Shown in pieces: positions 1 to 8,704 of a stretch of DNA of 20,021 nt. Source of the DNA: Reticulitermes lucifugus (taxonomy: Eukaryota; Arthropoda; Insecta; Blattodea; Rhinotermitidae); contig JAKCWW010002560.1 of NCBI GenBank assembly GCA_026260175.1, positions 26,879 to 46,899 on the forward strand. Direction: 5' to 3'. Within the stretch, counting starts at the first letter, position 1; each line of letters begins with the position of its first letter. Under the pieces are notes generated by a model. That model ran no database searches. It was given only the letters and a program-made list of their open reading frames with translations, and was not told where the DNA came from. The translations under genes and the position numbers were made by a program.

Positions 1-57
1 AGGATTTAAAACAGTACAAAAATGGATCAAAGGGGAAAAACCCCGGACAGGCAAAAA

Positions 58-229
58 AAAAATTCCCGCTGAGGGCATGGATATTTTTTTGTTTTACTTG
101 AGGTATGTTGTGTAGGTAGCTCCTTCTGTGACGAGCTGATCGCTCGTTCAGAGGAGTCCCACCGGCTGTGTCTCTCTAATTGTGTGTGATCTGCGTGTAG
201 AAACCTCAGAAAGAGGCGGCCTAGGCTCG
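58..229 (+). mobile_element. SINE-1 fragment (tRNA-derived SINE, head missing)
   Basis: The stretch matches the body of the better SINE-1 copies at 7510-7788 and 19025-19281, which lie on the opposite strand. Shared landmarks in order are a 'cccgctgagggcatgg' block, 'tgttgtgtaggtag', 'gagctgatcgctcgttcagaggagtcc' (changed by a few bases) and 'gaaacctc...ggcggcctaggc'. The tRNA-like head with boxes A and B is not recognisable upstream. A short A-run and a T-run near 50-90 have expanded inside the copy. It ends where a different SINE tail begins, near position 230. It is an old, non-functional copy. Confidence 0.75.
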
Positions 230-306
230 ATTTGGGGTTAAGAATGTATGGAGCTGCACATCTACTTTGTATTTGCCTTCATGGCGTGTACAATGACAAC
301 TTTACC
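230..306 (+). mobile_element. SINE-2 3' tail fragment joined to SINE-1
   Basis: This matches the 3' part of the SINE-2 copy at 11155-11405, which is on the minus strand. It shares 'ggttaagaatg', 'ggagct', 'gccttcatggcgtg' and 'acaactttac'. The upstream part of SINE-2 is absent, so SINE-1 body sequence runs straight into a SINE-2 tail. This could be an insertion with 5' truncation, a deletion, or a genuine composite element. Confidence 0.72.
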
Positions 307-319
307 TTTATTTCATATA

Positions 320-420
320 TCTTTCCTTCGTTCGTTCCATTCTTTTTCTCTCTTTCTTTCCTTCCATATCTTCTTCATTTTATTCATTGTTTCTTCATTC
401 GTCCTTTCTTTCTTTCTATA
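320..420 (+). repeat. Pyrimidine-rich low-complexity tract
   Basis: The plus strand is almost all T and C here, with interspersed ttcgttcg, ctctctttctttcc and ctttctttcttt units. The 63- and 68-residue open frames at 232-454 are Phe/Ser-rich readings of this tract and are not genes. Tail slippage next to the SINE at 230-306 may have seeded it. Confidence 0.8.
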
Positions 421-1055
421 TGATTCTAAGTGCCAAATCTATACAGACAACTAGCAGACTTCCGCTTTCTAACATGTCGTCATATAGGGCCTCTCCAGCT
501 GGAGATCTCCAGTCGCAGGTCGTTTTGCTGTCCTTTCTAAAGACCTTTTGCCAGTGGAATGAAAAGTGGAGAATAACATTACATTTCTGAACAGCGGACC
601 AAAAAAAAACGAACGTCTTAAATGTCAACTAGAAATATGACTCATTTCTTCCTTATTAAAAACTAGGCTATGTATACTTTGCTGTGTTTGCAGTTTTGCT
701 TTCCTGTTTGATCCGTATATTCATCGATCGCAGACAAAGATTTATTGTCATATATCTAATCAACACTGTAGATAGGATATAGATTTAAAATTCTGTCTTT
801 CACAAAAATAATAAATTTCGGATTTATTATATTGCCCTTCACGATATTCGATCCCTTGTTCCATCTTTCATTCCACTTAAAATCTTTGGATCCTTTATTT
901 CTTACAGTATTTACAAACACGGATCTGCCGTCCCAGAAAACACAGCATTCCCATTACTAAGATTCGTCTGTAAATGTTTAATGAAATCGTTGTTTATTTT
1001 AGAAGGTAAAAAGCATAAACACATTCTGTAGCGGTATATTTCAGGTTCTGACGGC
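421..1055. other. Unassigned AT-rich sequence
   Basis: I see no convincing coding frame, RNA gene, inverted repeat or known repeat here. Short frames on both strands at 387-628 have biased composition and no recognisable motif. Confidence 0.5.
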
Positions 1056-1059
1056 AATA

Positions 1060-1140
1060 ATAGAAGATGAGGCAGCTGATCCCTTCAGGACGATGGTAAA
1101 TTTCTGCGTCATATCCCAGAAGACCGTAATCTGAATTCTG
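1060..1140 (+). mobile_element. Decayed hammerhead-module tail (copy A)
   Basis: A 'ggtaaat' block at 1095-1101 is followed by 'cccagaagaccgtaat' at 1115-1130. This parallels the module at 4828-4880, where 'cggtaaataatt' is followed by 'cccagaagaccatag'. Upstream, 'ctgatcccttcaggacgatgg' may be a collapsed remnant of the CUGANGA/stem II/GAAAC core, but the core itself is not intact. The distance from ggtaaa to cagaagac is 22 nt here against 35 nt in copy C, so a short deletion is implied. Confidence 0.45.
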
Positions 1141-1454
1141 TAGGACAACTGCACGCCATTTAAACGTTAGCGCTCTTCGTGGTTTTCTAATTTTAAATCA
1201 CGTTATGTTAGTATACCTTCGTGACGTATGAGTTATGTTATTGAAAACGTTCGAGTATTAAACTTGAGCTCTTGGCATAAGTCTTGATAGGTTTCTTTTG
1301 CTGATATTATCAAACACCAATGAAGTGTTTTGAACCGAGTTTGCCTCTCGCCGTACCGATAACTGGGTACTGTAGAGAGTGTTTCGACGTAAGAGAGAGG
1401 AAAAGCATGATGTCGGAGAACGTTACATAAAGAGAAGCTTTAGAAATAAGTTTT

Positions 1455-1580
1455 AAAACTTTCGCGGCGACATGATTCAATATAAGTACCTGTTTTGCCT
1501 GAGGATGGGGACGGAGCTAGTCCCCGAAACGTTGTATTCAAACGAATTGACGCGGCTGTGCGCCCGAGAAGACTATATTG
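1455..1580 (+). mobile_element. Penelope-like hammerhead module (copy B)
   Basis: The module holds, in order, a 'ttcgcggcga' block (1461-1470), a hammerhead-type core (1499-1536) and 'gagaagac' (1566-1573), 40 nt after GAAAC begins. The same order occurs in copies C and E. Hammerhead ribozymes are known to occur in Penelope-like retroelements, and that is the basis for the family name. No reverse transcriptase or GIY-YIG coding sequence is next to it, so this is a solo piece. LINE-A sequence begins within about 10 bases of its end. Confidence 0.65.
1499..1536 (+). ncRNA. Type I hammerhead ribozyme core motif (copy B)
   Basis: CUGAGGA (1499-1505) fits the CUGANGA box exactly. Stem II is GGGGAC (1507-1512) with GUCCCC (1520-1525), six base pairs around a 7-nt loop, followed by GAAAC (1526-1530). 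A minimal stem III can form from AC (1529-1530) and GU (1534-1535) around GUU, giving the cleavage triplet GUA (1534-1536). Stem I is weak: only a GUUU/AAAC pairing near the core is seen. The conserved catalytic core is complete, but self-cleavage is uncertain because stem I has decayed. Confidence 0.68.
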
Positions 1581-1845
1581 AAGAAGCTTTAGAATGTTAG
1601 CTCCACCAAATATCATTAGAGGGATGAGATTAAGTAAAATGGGCGAGACACATGGCATGCATAGCGAGGATGAGAAATGAACACAAAATTTGGCCCTAAA
1701 ATCGTAAGGGAATAGAACATTTTGGAGACCTAAATATTGATGGGATGATAATATTGAAATGCGTTTTAAAGAAACAGATTGCGGATCGAATTTATCTGGC
1801 GCATGACATGTCTCACTGCCGAGCTGTTGTGAAAGAGGTAATATT
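1580..1845 (+). mobile_element. LINE-A 3'-end remnant, copy 1 (RT C-terminus)
   Basis: Conceptual translation with frameshifts recovers the C-terminal pattern of an insect non-LTR retrotransposon: a 'NEEL..L' block, then 'PPNIIR', 'H...IARMRNE', and 'D..IKM.FKE' further on. The same order occurs at 6315-6660 and 15575-15880. This copy is the most diverged of the three and has many frame breaks. It lacks all catalytic reverse transcriptase motifs, as expected for 5'-truncated LINE copies. The clade is not assigned. Confidence 0.68.
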
Positions 1846-1849
1846 CTTT

Positions 1850-2694
1850 TTTGTTACACAAAAGGCTCTGTGGATTTGGTTTTGAAGCGAGGTACCTACG
1901 TGTAGCATTTAAAGGGTTAATGTAGGGAGTACAAATGGTGACACTGAGGTGCAGAAGTTAAAAGAGCTCAGTCATTGCGATCAGCGCGAACGTATGGTAC
2001 GTAGTACATCACACCAAAGACTCAGTGTGTGTATGTGTAAGTGAGCGATGCTCCGTGTAAGGATCTATGTTATCAAGATGCGAATGGTCATTGATAGCAA
2101 TATTTCCTCTACCACAGACGTTGCGGGAACTATTCATCTCTTTGTGACGGAACAATATGCTATGAGGACTGTGGCTATCTCTCTCTCTCTCTTTAGAGTC
2201 GTTACATGATGGTGACAATGTGAAACTGTTTCAATATTGCTGTCTGACATGTCACCCTAGCTTAATGTACATATTCAATGAATCACCTGCTCTCCACAAG
2301 TTTCGATTACCTGTCAAATGTCATATCAGATTCTCGCCATATTACAACCAGTATTGTCCCCCATAAGAAGTTACACCTCACTGTCAAATCGTTATTGTTA
2401 TGTTACATGTGCGCAGTGTCAGTCGCCTGTTCTTCACACTATCTGGTCAACGTGTCTTCTTCCTTTAGAGGACCTAGTGGCAAAATTCGAGATTCCATGC
2501 GACTTGTGTGCGCCTTCCATTGTTCTTATCATCCCAACCTTTCGTTTATCGGGTGACGGATTGACGGACAGAAACATGCAGTGAGTTTTTAGGGTTCCAA
2601 ACAAGAAACCAGCCGGATAATGACGTTTCAAATTTAGGTCTTTTTAATACAGTTTTAAAGTAAAGTAATCCTAGTGTACTCCATTTTGATATAT
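1850..2694. other. Unassigned sequence with a short (TC)n microsatellite
   Basis: The only clear structure is a run of about seven TC dinucleotides near 2178-2192. Two overlapping open frames at 2278-2584 on the plus strand, and one opposite, have no recognisable domain, and their overlap argues against coding. No other repeat was recognised. Confidence 0.5.
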
Positions 2695-2850
2695 GCGGGA
2701 GTAGAGTTGTAGCTTTGCTAATTCTTCACGTCAACCCTAGATGGGGTTAATGGTTAGTTCTACGCCCCGACCTACAAGGGAAGAACCCCCAGTACCGGTT
2801 GAATAGGCTGCTTGGTGAACCCCAGAGTCGGAATTTTTTATGCTTGGTTA
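2695..2850 (-). mobile_element. SINE-2 remnant, heavily diverged
   Basis: Read on the minus strand, it keeps the middle of SINE-2. On the plus strand the landmarks are 'gtagagttgtagct', 'attcttcacgtcaaccct', 'ctacgccccgacc', 'ccccagtaccggttgaatagg' (20 bases shared in part with 11277-11298) and 'ccccagagtcgg'. The tRNA-like head is not recognisable. Confidence 0.65.
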
Positions 2851-2859
2851 ATATTTGTT

Positions 2860-4048
2860 TAAGATAAGTTGCATTAGGTCAGTTTCGGTTGCTACATCAA
2901 CTATAGTGGTTATTTGGTGTTTAGTGTAAGTGGAGGCTAGATGTTCATGGTAGTAGGATAATGAGTGGGCCATAAGTGGTTGTAACCTGTTTCTAAGTTT
3001 GTAGGAGACGTCTTCAGTCGCCTGGAAGCACTCGCGGGAACCATGATTTTGTTCGCTAATGATAAGCGGTGTCAAATCCGAAACTTGAGACCGGAAACTG
3101 CGGAATACAAGTCAGGTGGCCACCCTGTGAGCGAAAGTGTCACGAAACAGAGCTCCTTATTTCTAATCCAGTCTGCGAGACGTAGTTATAATTATTTGGA
3201 CATACAAATACCTCAGTAAGAGAAGATATATTCTGTAAGATAAGAGATCTGTAGAATATAAAAACCTTGTAAAAGTATGCATCAGGATTAGCAGGTTCGC
3301 GTTTTTGCTTTCCATTGTTTTCCTAGATGAATTATGGATAAAATTATCACCTCACCTGGTTGTAACAATTTCTCGTACTTCTGTCTTCACTAGTGCCAAG
3401 TATCACGCGATAGTCCCCTATTTTATTTTATATGCACTTGAATACGCTTCCAAGTCCAGCAATTTTTTTCAAGAACCGAAATCACGAGGCGGAAGTTAAG
3501 AATTATGTCCCTTGGTGAATAAGAAATTCTGCTTATAACGTAGGATTACATCACGCTTTTCCACTCGTTCTTAAATCTAACCTCGTTGTAATATTTGCTG
3601 ATATGCTTCGCGCGTATGTTTGGATTAACCCTGTCACTGTACGGACGAAATAGCTGTTCTGTCATATTTATTACAGGTAAAAAGTTTTCTGACAGAAATA
3701 CAGTGCATTAAAGTTTGGTATATTATTCGAGAGATGCACTACAAGAGGTAATAAATTGTATTGCATGCAGAAGTTTAGTCCTGTAACCTAAAAAAAAAAT
3801 TAGATCAATTTAGAGACCATAATGGGAATGTAATGCTAAAATACTAGATGTTAGGTAACTCGAGTGTGAGTGCCTGGGCTCGATTGAAGTGGCTCAGGTT
3901 GGAGGCCAGTGGTGATATTTTGAGTACCTGGTGATGAACCTATTTTGTATAAAGACAGAGAAATCCAAGGTCATATTTATCCTCCCAGTTCGTCCTATTT
4001 ACCTCGCCACATGTATTTCATAAGGCGTTCTTAAGTAAATTGTAAAGT
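2860..4048. other. Unassigned sequence
   Basis: No gene or clear repeat was recognised over about 1.2 kb. The 64- to 75-codon frames at 2848-3075 (minus) and 3305-3499 (plus) show no known motif. A weak hammerhead-like string at 3054-3084 is discussed among the rejected items. Confidence 0.5.
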
Positions 4049-4330
4049 AAGCTAATAATAAAGGCCGTGCGGTCAGTCGCCGGCCTCTCACCGCGGAGGC
4101 CCGGGGTCGGTCCATGTGGGATTTTAGGTGAACAAAGTGGCACTGGGACAGGTCGTTCTCCGAGTACTTCGGTTTTACCCTGTCAATTTCATTCCACCGG
4201 TGCTCCATTAAAATGGAAAAGCAGAAAAAACTTCATCATCTTCATCGCAGGGTTGCACAATAAGCCTTCAAGGCTGCGGTGCGTCCGTAGCATCTACTGT
4301 GGTGCCCTTCCATAAAGAAGCTAATAATAA
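4049..4330 (+). mobile_element. SINE-3 insertion flanked by perfect 13-bp target-site duplication
   Basis: The 13-mer aagctaataataa occurs at 4049-4061 and again at 4318-4330, bounding an insert of 256 bp. The head carries a tRNA-like A-box region ('aggccgtgcggtcagtcg') and a B-box-like 'ggggtcggtcc' near 4103-4113. The body ('catgtgggatttt.gg.gaacaaagtgg', 'gggacaggt.gttctccgagtactt', 'cctgtcaatttcattcca') matches a SINE body that I remember as very common in insect genomes. RNA polymerase III transcription and LINE-driven insertion are inferred from the structure. The perfect duplication suggests that this is the youngest insertion in the window, although the B box has drifted. Confidence 0.85.
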
Positions 4331-4729
4331 TCGTAAGTACGGAAAACATAATTAGGCTCAGAGCAAACCCGTTAGTCAACTCCTCTAACAGAACTTGCAC
4401 ACGAACAGACATGTTTGCCTCACCTCCACATTATGCGTGCTGTTTACGGAAGTTTTGCAGGCAACGCGTGATAGCTTTTAACTGCAGTTTTCTCTGCCAG
4501 AACAGGGTCCGTTTATAAAAGGTCTGTAGGCTAGGTCAGTGTGTCTCAGCGGGGAAGACGCTACTTCTTGAATTTGCGTGATAGGCTAATAATCGCTGAC
4601 TGTTTGTTGTGATATCAGTGACAATTCTTTCAGTTTGTTTCGTCATGTCATCGGGTTTAGTGCTTATTTCTTTGTTAAACTGCTGCTGTGTCAATACTTT
4701 TCGTTTATACTTCTTATACTTTCCTTGAT
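4331..4729. other. Unassigned sequence
   Basis: No RNA gene or repeat was recognised. A 69-codon frame at 4635-4844 starts in hydrophobic sequence and runs into the hammerhead module downstream, so it is not taken as a gene. Confidence 0.45.
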
Positions 4730-4885
4730 TTCAGGCTTCCGCCGCGATGTTGATGAAATCTGTGGTTTTCTGGGTAGATTCCTACTTGGAATCTTCACCC
4801 GTGAGGATGGGACCGATACGTTGTCCCGAAACGTCGGTAAATAATTACCACACGACGCCGTGTAATAACCCAGAAGACCATAGAT
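4730..4885 (+). mobile_element. Penelope-like hammerhead module (copy C)
   Basis: The order is a 'ttccgccgcga' block (4737-4747, related to ttcgcggcga of copy B), the hammerhead-type core (4801-4839), and 'cagaagacc' at 4871-4879, exactly 43 nt after GAAAC begins. The open frames crossing it (4747-5067 plus; 4795-4977 minus, containing 'VFWVITRRRVVIIYRRFG') resemble translations I remember from insect databases; they are readings of the repeat and not proteins. No Penelope coding sequence is attached. Confidence 0.68.
4801..4839 (+). ncRNA. Hammerhead ribozyme core motif with one core change (copy C)
   Basis: The box reads GUGAGGA (4801-4807) where CUGANGA is expected, so the catalytic C3 is G. 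Stem II is GGGAC (4809-4813) with GUCCC (4823-4827) and a 9-nt loop, followed by GAAAC (4828-4832). A minimal stem III, AC/GU around GUCG, sets up the triplet GUA (4837-4839). In characterised hammerheads C3 pairs with G8 and a change there strongly reduces activity, so this copy is probably inactive despite its intact stem II. Confidence 0.62.
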
Positions 4886-4925
4886 TTCTTTATACTTCGT
4901 GTAGGCGTATTGCGCCTTTTCCTGC

Positions 4926-5248
4926 TTTTCTGTTTGTGCGCGTGGAACGATTCGGCTCCCGTTGGACGTGTTCTCATGAAACTGTATTTTCAGGAATTTT
5001 ACTAAGATCTGTCGAGAACATTCATTTTTTGTTTAATTGGAAGAAGTTAACGGGCACCGTAGATTAATACCTACGTGAATTTATGATAGTTCGCGGAAGT
5101 CTTCGCCGGTTGAGAAATGTTTCGTGTTAAACTTGACCAAAAAGAATCAAAACACACATTTCATGTCAAGCACTTTTTTACCACCGAAAATCGTGTCGTT
5201 GACGAAATAATTACAAGAAGAGCGACAGTGCGAAAGAGGCCAAAGACA
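4926..5248 (+). repeat. Dispersed repeat R, copy 1
   Basis: Two blocks match the repeat at 12602-12920 in the same order and strand. The first includes 'tgtgcgcgtggaac', 'cggctcc', 'catgaaa' and 'ctcgagaa.attca'. The second includes 'gagaaatgtttc', 'aatcaaaacacacatttcatgt' with small changes, and a T-run with 'tcgt...gacgaaataat'. The region between the blocks is poorly conserved. The better copy at 12602 has a coding-like reading, so R is probably an old transposable element fragment of unknown class. Confidence 0.68.
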
Positions 5249-5829
5249 TAATTATCTACATATAGATTCGTTTTGGTGTTGCGTAATAACCTAGTGACCC
5301 AGTATTCGCGTTGTTACGTGACGTGTCTCTTCAGTTATCAGTTTTGTTCTTCGTGCGATTTACGTGATGCATAATTCCGGAAAACAAATATGTACAGTCA
5401 TAATATTGAATATTTGTTTATTACATCCAGGAGTATGAAATTTCATGTGTAGAAATACTATGAAAATATCTGATAATTGTGTGCTAAATATTGTTTGTAA
5501 ACAATTACTAAATATTCTTACGGGGCGAAGATTTGAGTTTATGTGTAACCGATAAATTTAATATAGACGAAATCAGGGTAGAAGCATATATAATAAGTTT
5601 CTTCGAAGAATTATAATAACAGTCCCTAATAATACTAATAACATTATGTAATATGTGTACAGTTGTGAAAAAAACAACAGCAACAAGTGTAACTTCAGTG
5701 GATTAAATGTTATGACCGTCTGAGAAGGGTCCGGGTTGCAAATGTCCGAAAGCGCATCTGTGTTACGTTATAAGTATGTTTGCTTGTAAATCATAACATG
5801 TGCTTTGTGAGATTTGAGGTTTTTAACAG
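5249..5829. other. Unassigned AT-rich sequence
   Basis: I see no gene, RNA gene or recognisable repeat. The sequence is AT-rich with frequent stops in all frames. Confidence 0.5.
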
Positions 5830-5915
5830 CAGTGGCTCTGATGATTACCGGCTTTTTTGGTCTAGTAGAACACTAACGACGTTTCAGAGGAACTTACTGG
5901 CCCCGTCTTTAGCAC
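5830..5915 (-). mobile_element. Decayed Penelope-like hammerhead module (copy D)
   Basis: On the minus strand CUAAAGA (5912-5906) stands where CUGANGA is expected (one mismatch, G5 to A). It is followed by a G-rich/C-rich stretch that can form a weak stem II with G-U pairs, then by GAAAC (5885-5881). AC/GU around GUC gives a minimal stem III and the triplet GUU (5877-5875). A 'cagagcc' block starts at 5840, 45 nt after GAAAC begins, in place of CAGAAGAC. The core is mutated, so activity is unlikely. Confidence 0.5.
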
Positions 5916-5974
5916 AGGAGTTTGATTTAACGTTTGACTGTCTGTCATTATTGTGGTTCTTTCTTGTCGTGTAA

Positions 5975-6257
5975 TGTTTCAGTCTCCGGACTTTTGTAAA
6001 ATATATTTATGCACAGATAAATTAACGTCACATTCAATTCAGTGAATGCTTGCTTCCATTTGGTTCAGAATTTTTTATTCCCGTTTGCTATCTAAAACCT
6101 ATAGCTTTGACTGGTGTTTCACTCTCTCTTGACTTTTGTAAAATATATTAATACACGGATAAAGTAACAGCAGATTCAATTCAGTGAATGCTTGCTTCCA
6201 TTTGGTTCAGAATTTTTGCTTCCCCGGTTGCTATCTAAAAACTATAGCTTTTACTGG
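5975..6257 (+). repeat. Two-copy direct tandem duplication, unit about 140 bp
   Basis: Copy 1 runs 5975-6114 and copy 2 runs 6115-6257. Both begin 'tgtttca.tctc' and share 'gacttttgtaaaatatatt', 'attcaattcagtgaatgctt', 'gcttccatttggttcagaat' and 'ttgctatctaaaa.ctatagctt'. The copies differ by scattered substitutions and a few indels. The first few bases of a third unit ('tgtttta') follow copy 2. The unit resembles no element I recognise. Confidence 0.9.
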
Positions 6258-6308
6258 TGTTTTATGTGCTTGTGAAACTTGATCTCTCACATTAACGGAG
6301 AACATAGG

Positions 6309-6790
6309 CTGAGGGTTTCAAGAACAGGGTGCTGAGGATGATGTTTGGACCTAAGAGAGGGGGAGGTTCAGGAGACTGTAGAGAACTCAGTAATGAGGAA
6401 CTTTATGATTTATGCACTTCGCCAAATATTATTAGGGTGATCAATCAAATGAAGGTAGACGAGATGGACGGGGCATGTGGCACGAATGGGGGAGAAAAGA
6501 AATACATCTAGAATTTTGGTTGGAGAACCTGAAGGATGGAACCGCTTGGAATACTTGGGCGTCGGTGGGAGGATAATATTAAAAATATATGTTAAAGAGG
6601 ATAGGAGGGCGTGGACTAGATTTATCTCGCTCAGAATAGAAACCAATGGCGAACTCGTGTGAACGTTTTAATGAAACATCGGGCTCCAAAAAACGTAGGA
6701 AATTTCTTGACTAACTGAGGATCCGTTAGTTTTTAAAGAAAGACTCTTCTGCTCCTTGGAGTTGGTTAGGTGCATTTTAGAAAGAATTGT
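6309..6790 (+). mobile_element. LINE-A 3' end, copy 2 (RT C-terminus plus 3' UTR)
   Basis: The reading starts 'FKNRVLRMMFGPKR' (from about 6314), goes on through 'ELSNEELYDLC.SPNIIRVI' (to about 6445), shifts frame near 6470, then continues 'ARMGEKRNTSRILVGEPEG' and on to 'RRAWTRFIS' and 'ALV'-like 'GELV' at the stop near 6660. This is the C-terminal extension, past the reverse transcriptase domain, of an insect non-LTR retrotransposon. The tail at 6661-6780 ('ggaaatttcttgactaactga', 'actcttctgctccttggagtt') matches the tail of copy 3 and is probably the 3' UTR. At least one frameshift is present and there is no catalytic domain, so it is a 5'-truncated dead copy. Confidence 0.8.
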
Positions 6791-7500
6791 GCATATACTT
6801 GACGGTAATGAATAAATATGTAAATAATAATTTATTTTATGCGAACATTTGTAATACACAAACACGAAACTTCACAGTAAAATGCGATTTGCTTTGCCGT
6901 GAGGTACGCAACTATATGTCACTACGCCGCCACGTGGAAACGGTTTCGAAGCTTTGCGCCAGCCGCATCACCAGCTGCAGGCGATCGTAAAGATCACAAC
7001 AGCAAATCAGAAGGAACATTTCGCCGTATTCGGTAATGATGTCCCAGGAGAGGAACTGCATATACATCTCAAGGCCGTAATGTGTCACTTAAAGTTCCAA
7101 ATTGATTTATGGTGAACTGCAGCGGACCCTGCTTCGTTTAAAGATCCACATTTTTAGTAGCCCTCCTAATACGGTCAAACGACCGGCCCGGTAACCACGC
7201 GGTCGCGCGCGGTCTTTGGCCACTCGAAGACTGGGGTCCTGGGTTCCGTCACTGTTGATAGCACGCATATGTGATTGCTTTTTGTGCGTTGTGCTGTTAT
7301 CGTGGGTACCTTTGAATGTCTTGTCCCTCGTTTGAGGAGTCATGCTGAAAACAATTTCTAGAATTGGATCAGACGAAGGTCCAAATCTGGCTGTAGTGTG
7401 AATAAGTATTGGGGCACATAATGACTTAGGGTCTTAAAACAAAAACACACAGAGTTTTGTCAGATACGTACAAAAGACAGTTAAATACAAGGTCGTTGGT
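6791..7500. other. Unassigned sequence
   Basis: No repeat or RNA gene was recognised. A palindromic 'gaaacggtttc' lies near 6937. The 67-codon (6787-6990) and 78-codon (7107-7343) frames have no known motif. Confidence 0.45.
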
Positions 7501-7797
7501 ATCAACTAAATTTATTTTTTTTTCTGTGGCACAACAGCCCAACTCGTACGTAGGCCGCCTTATTGTTGAGGTTTCCAGATCACACAATTAGACACACACA
7601 CACACACCCGGTAGGACTCCTCTGAACGAGTGATCAGCTCGTGGCAGAGGCCGCTACCTACACAACACACAACAAACACAAGAGACGAACATCCATGCCC
7701 TCAGTGGGATTCGGGAATCGAACCTGCGATTCCAGCAATCGAGCGGCTGCAGACCTACGCCTTAGACCGCACGGCCACCGGGATCGTCATCAACTAA
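7501..7797 (-). mobile_element. SINE-1 full-length insertion with 9-bp target-site duplication
   Basis: The 9-mer atcaactaa occurs at 7501-7509 and 7789-7797. On the minus strand the element starts at about 7786 with 'cgatcccggtggccgtgcgg' (A box 'tggccgtgcggt') and a B box 'ggttcgattcc' exactly matching the GGTTCGANTCC consensus. It ends in an A-rich tail, seen on plus as the T-run at 7510-7523. The head resembles a class II tRNA (Leu or Ser type) with 'ggtctaaggcg'. A (CA)n run at 7592-7607 lies inside the body. The intact promoter boxes and duplication mark a fairly well kept copy. Confidence 0.88.
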
Positions 7798-8704
7798 CTT
7801 ACTTACGTAAATATCCTGTGACATGTTGGTCTTCGTGTTGGAGGAGCATATGGTACTAGAAACGATACAAGCAGTTGCTATGGACACATGTCCAAGGGAA
7901 TGTTGCACTATTATAATGGAATGGGAACTGCAGGGGGTATAAAATTGCGGATTGTTAGACTTGAGGGTGTTGTGGTAGTGTTTCCTTTGCTTAAGGACAG
8001 ACTATACCGACACAATCGGAAGGTTAACCCAGATTCATCATTGCCTTTGTCAAGGCTTCGGAATTAAGTGTATTTGTATACGAAATACGTATGAATAAAA
8101 TTTTGTCTACTTACTTAGAGTCGTAAGTCTAATTACCAATCATAATATTCATTTATGTTTTCTTGATTATTTCACAGCATGTGTATAATGTGACTTATGT
8201 GTAGGAAATATTTAGAGAATCTTAAAATATAAGTACACTAAATAATGTGAATATTTCAAGGAATAATTACATAAAATAAAATACACTGTAATGATCAATA
8301 ATGCTGAACTCACTTCTCCTGGCTGTTTATTTCAGATACTTTACCGCCACACAATTTCTCTCGCGCAAAACAAGGTGTAAGTGTCCTTCCCTTTTATGTG
8401 AATGATTTTATTATATCTTATTTTCTTGCATAGTTTTTCTTCTCTCTCTGTTATATAATATTACTAAGAGTTTTTTCTTTCAGAGTTTGCTTATTTAAAC
8501 GTTATATTTATAGCTATAGTTTTACACTTTACATTCTTTGCTATGCCTCTTTTATAAACTATTACATTCCTTTTTGTTTTAATTCCTCAAGAGCAGTTAT
8601 CACCTTAGATTTTCTAAGACGCTCAGGTTCTCAGTTCGGGTAGTTCTTGTTCCCCATGGCTATTAACTGCCAGTATAAGTAAACTAAAATAAGTAAGCGA
8701 GTTT
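7798..8704. other. Unassigned AT-rich sequence
   Basis: No gene, RNA gene or recognisable repeat was found. AT-rich composition and dense stops argue against coding. Confidence 0.5.

Noticed and set aside
232..454. Hydrophobic 63- and 68-residue frames that look like membrane peptides
   Set aside because: They are translations of a pyrimidine-rich tract, which always gives Phe/Ser/Leu-rich peptides.
3054..3084. Hammerhead-like string: CTAATGA ... GAAAC on the plus strand
   Set aside because: One mismatch in the box and at most three stem II pairs; no CAGAAGAC block and no repeat flanks. Too weak.
4630..4660. Minus-strand CCGATGA ... GAAAC
   Set aside because: The bases between the boxes cannot form a stem with a loop.
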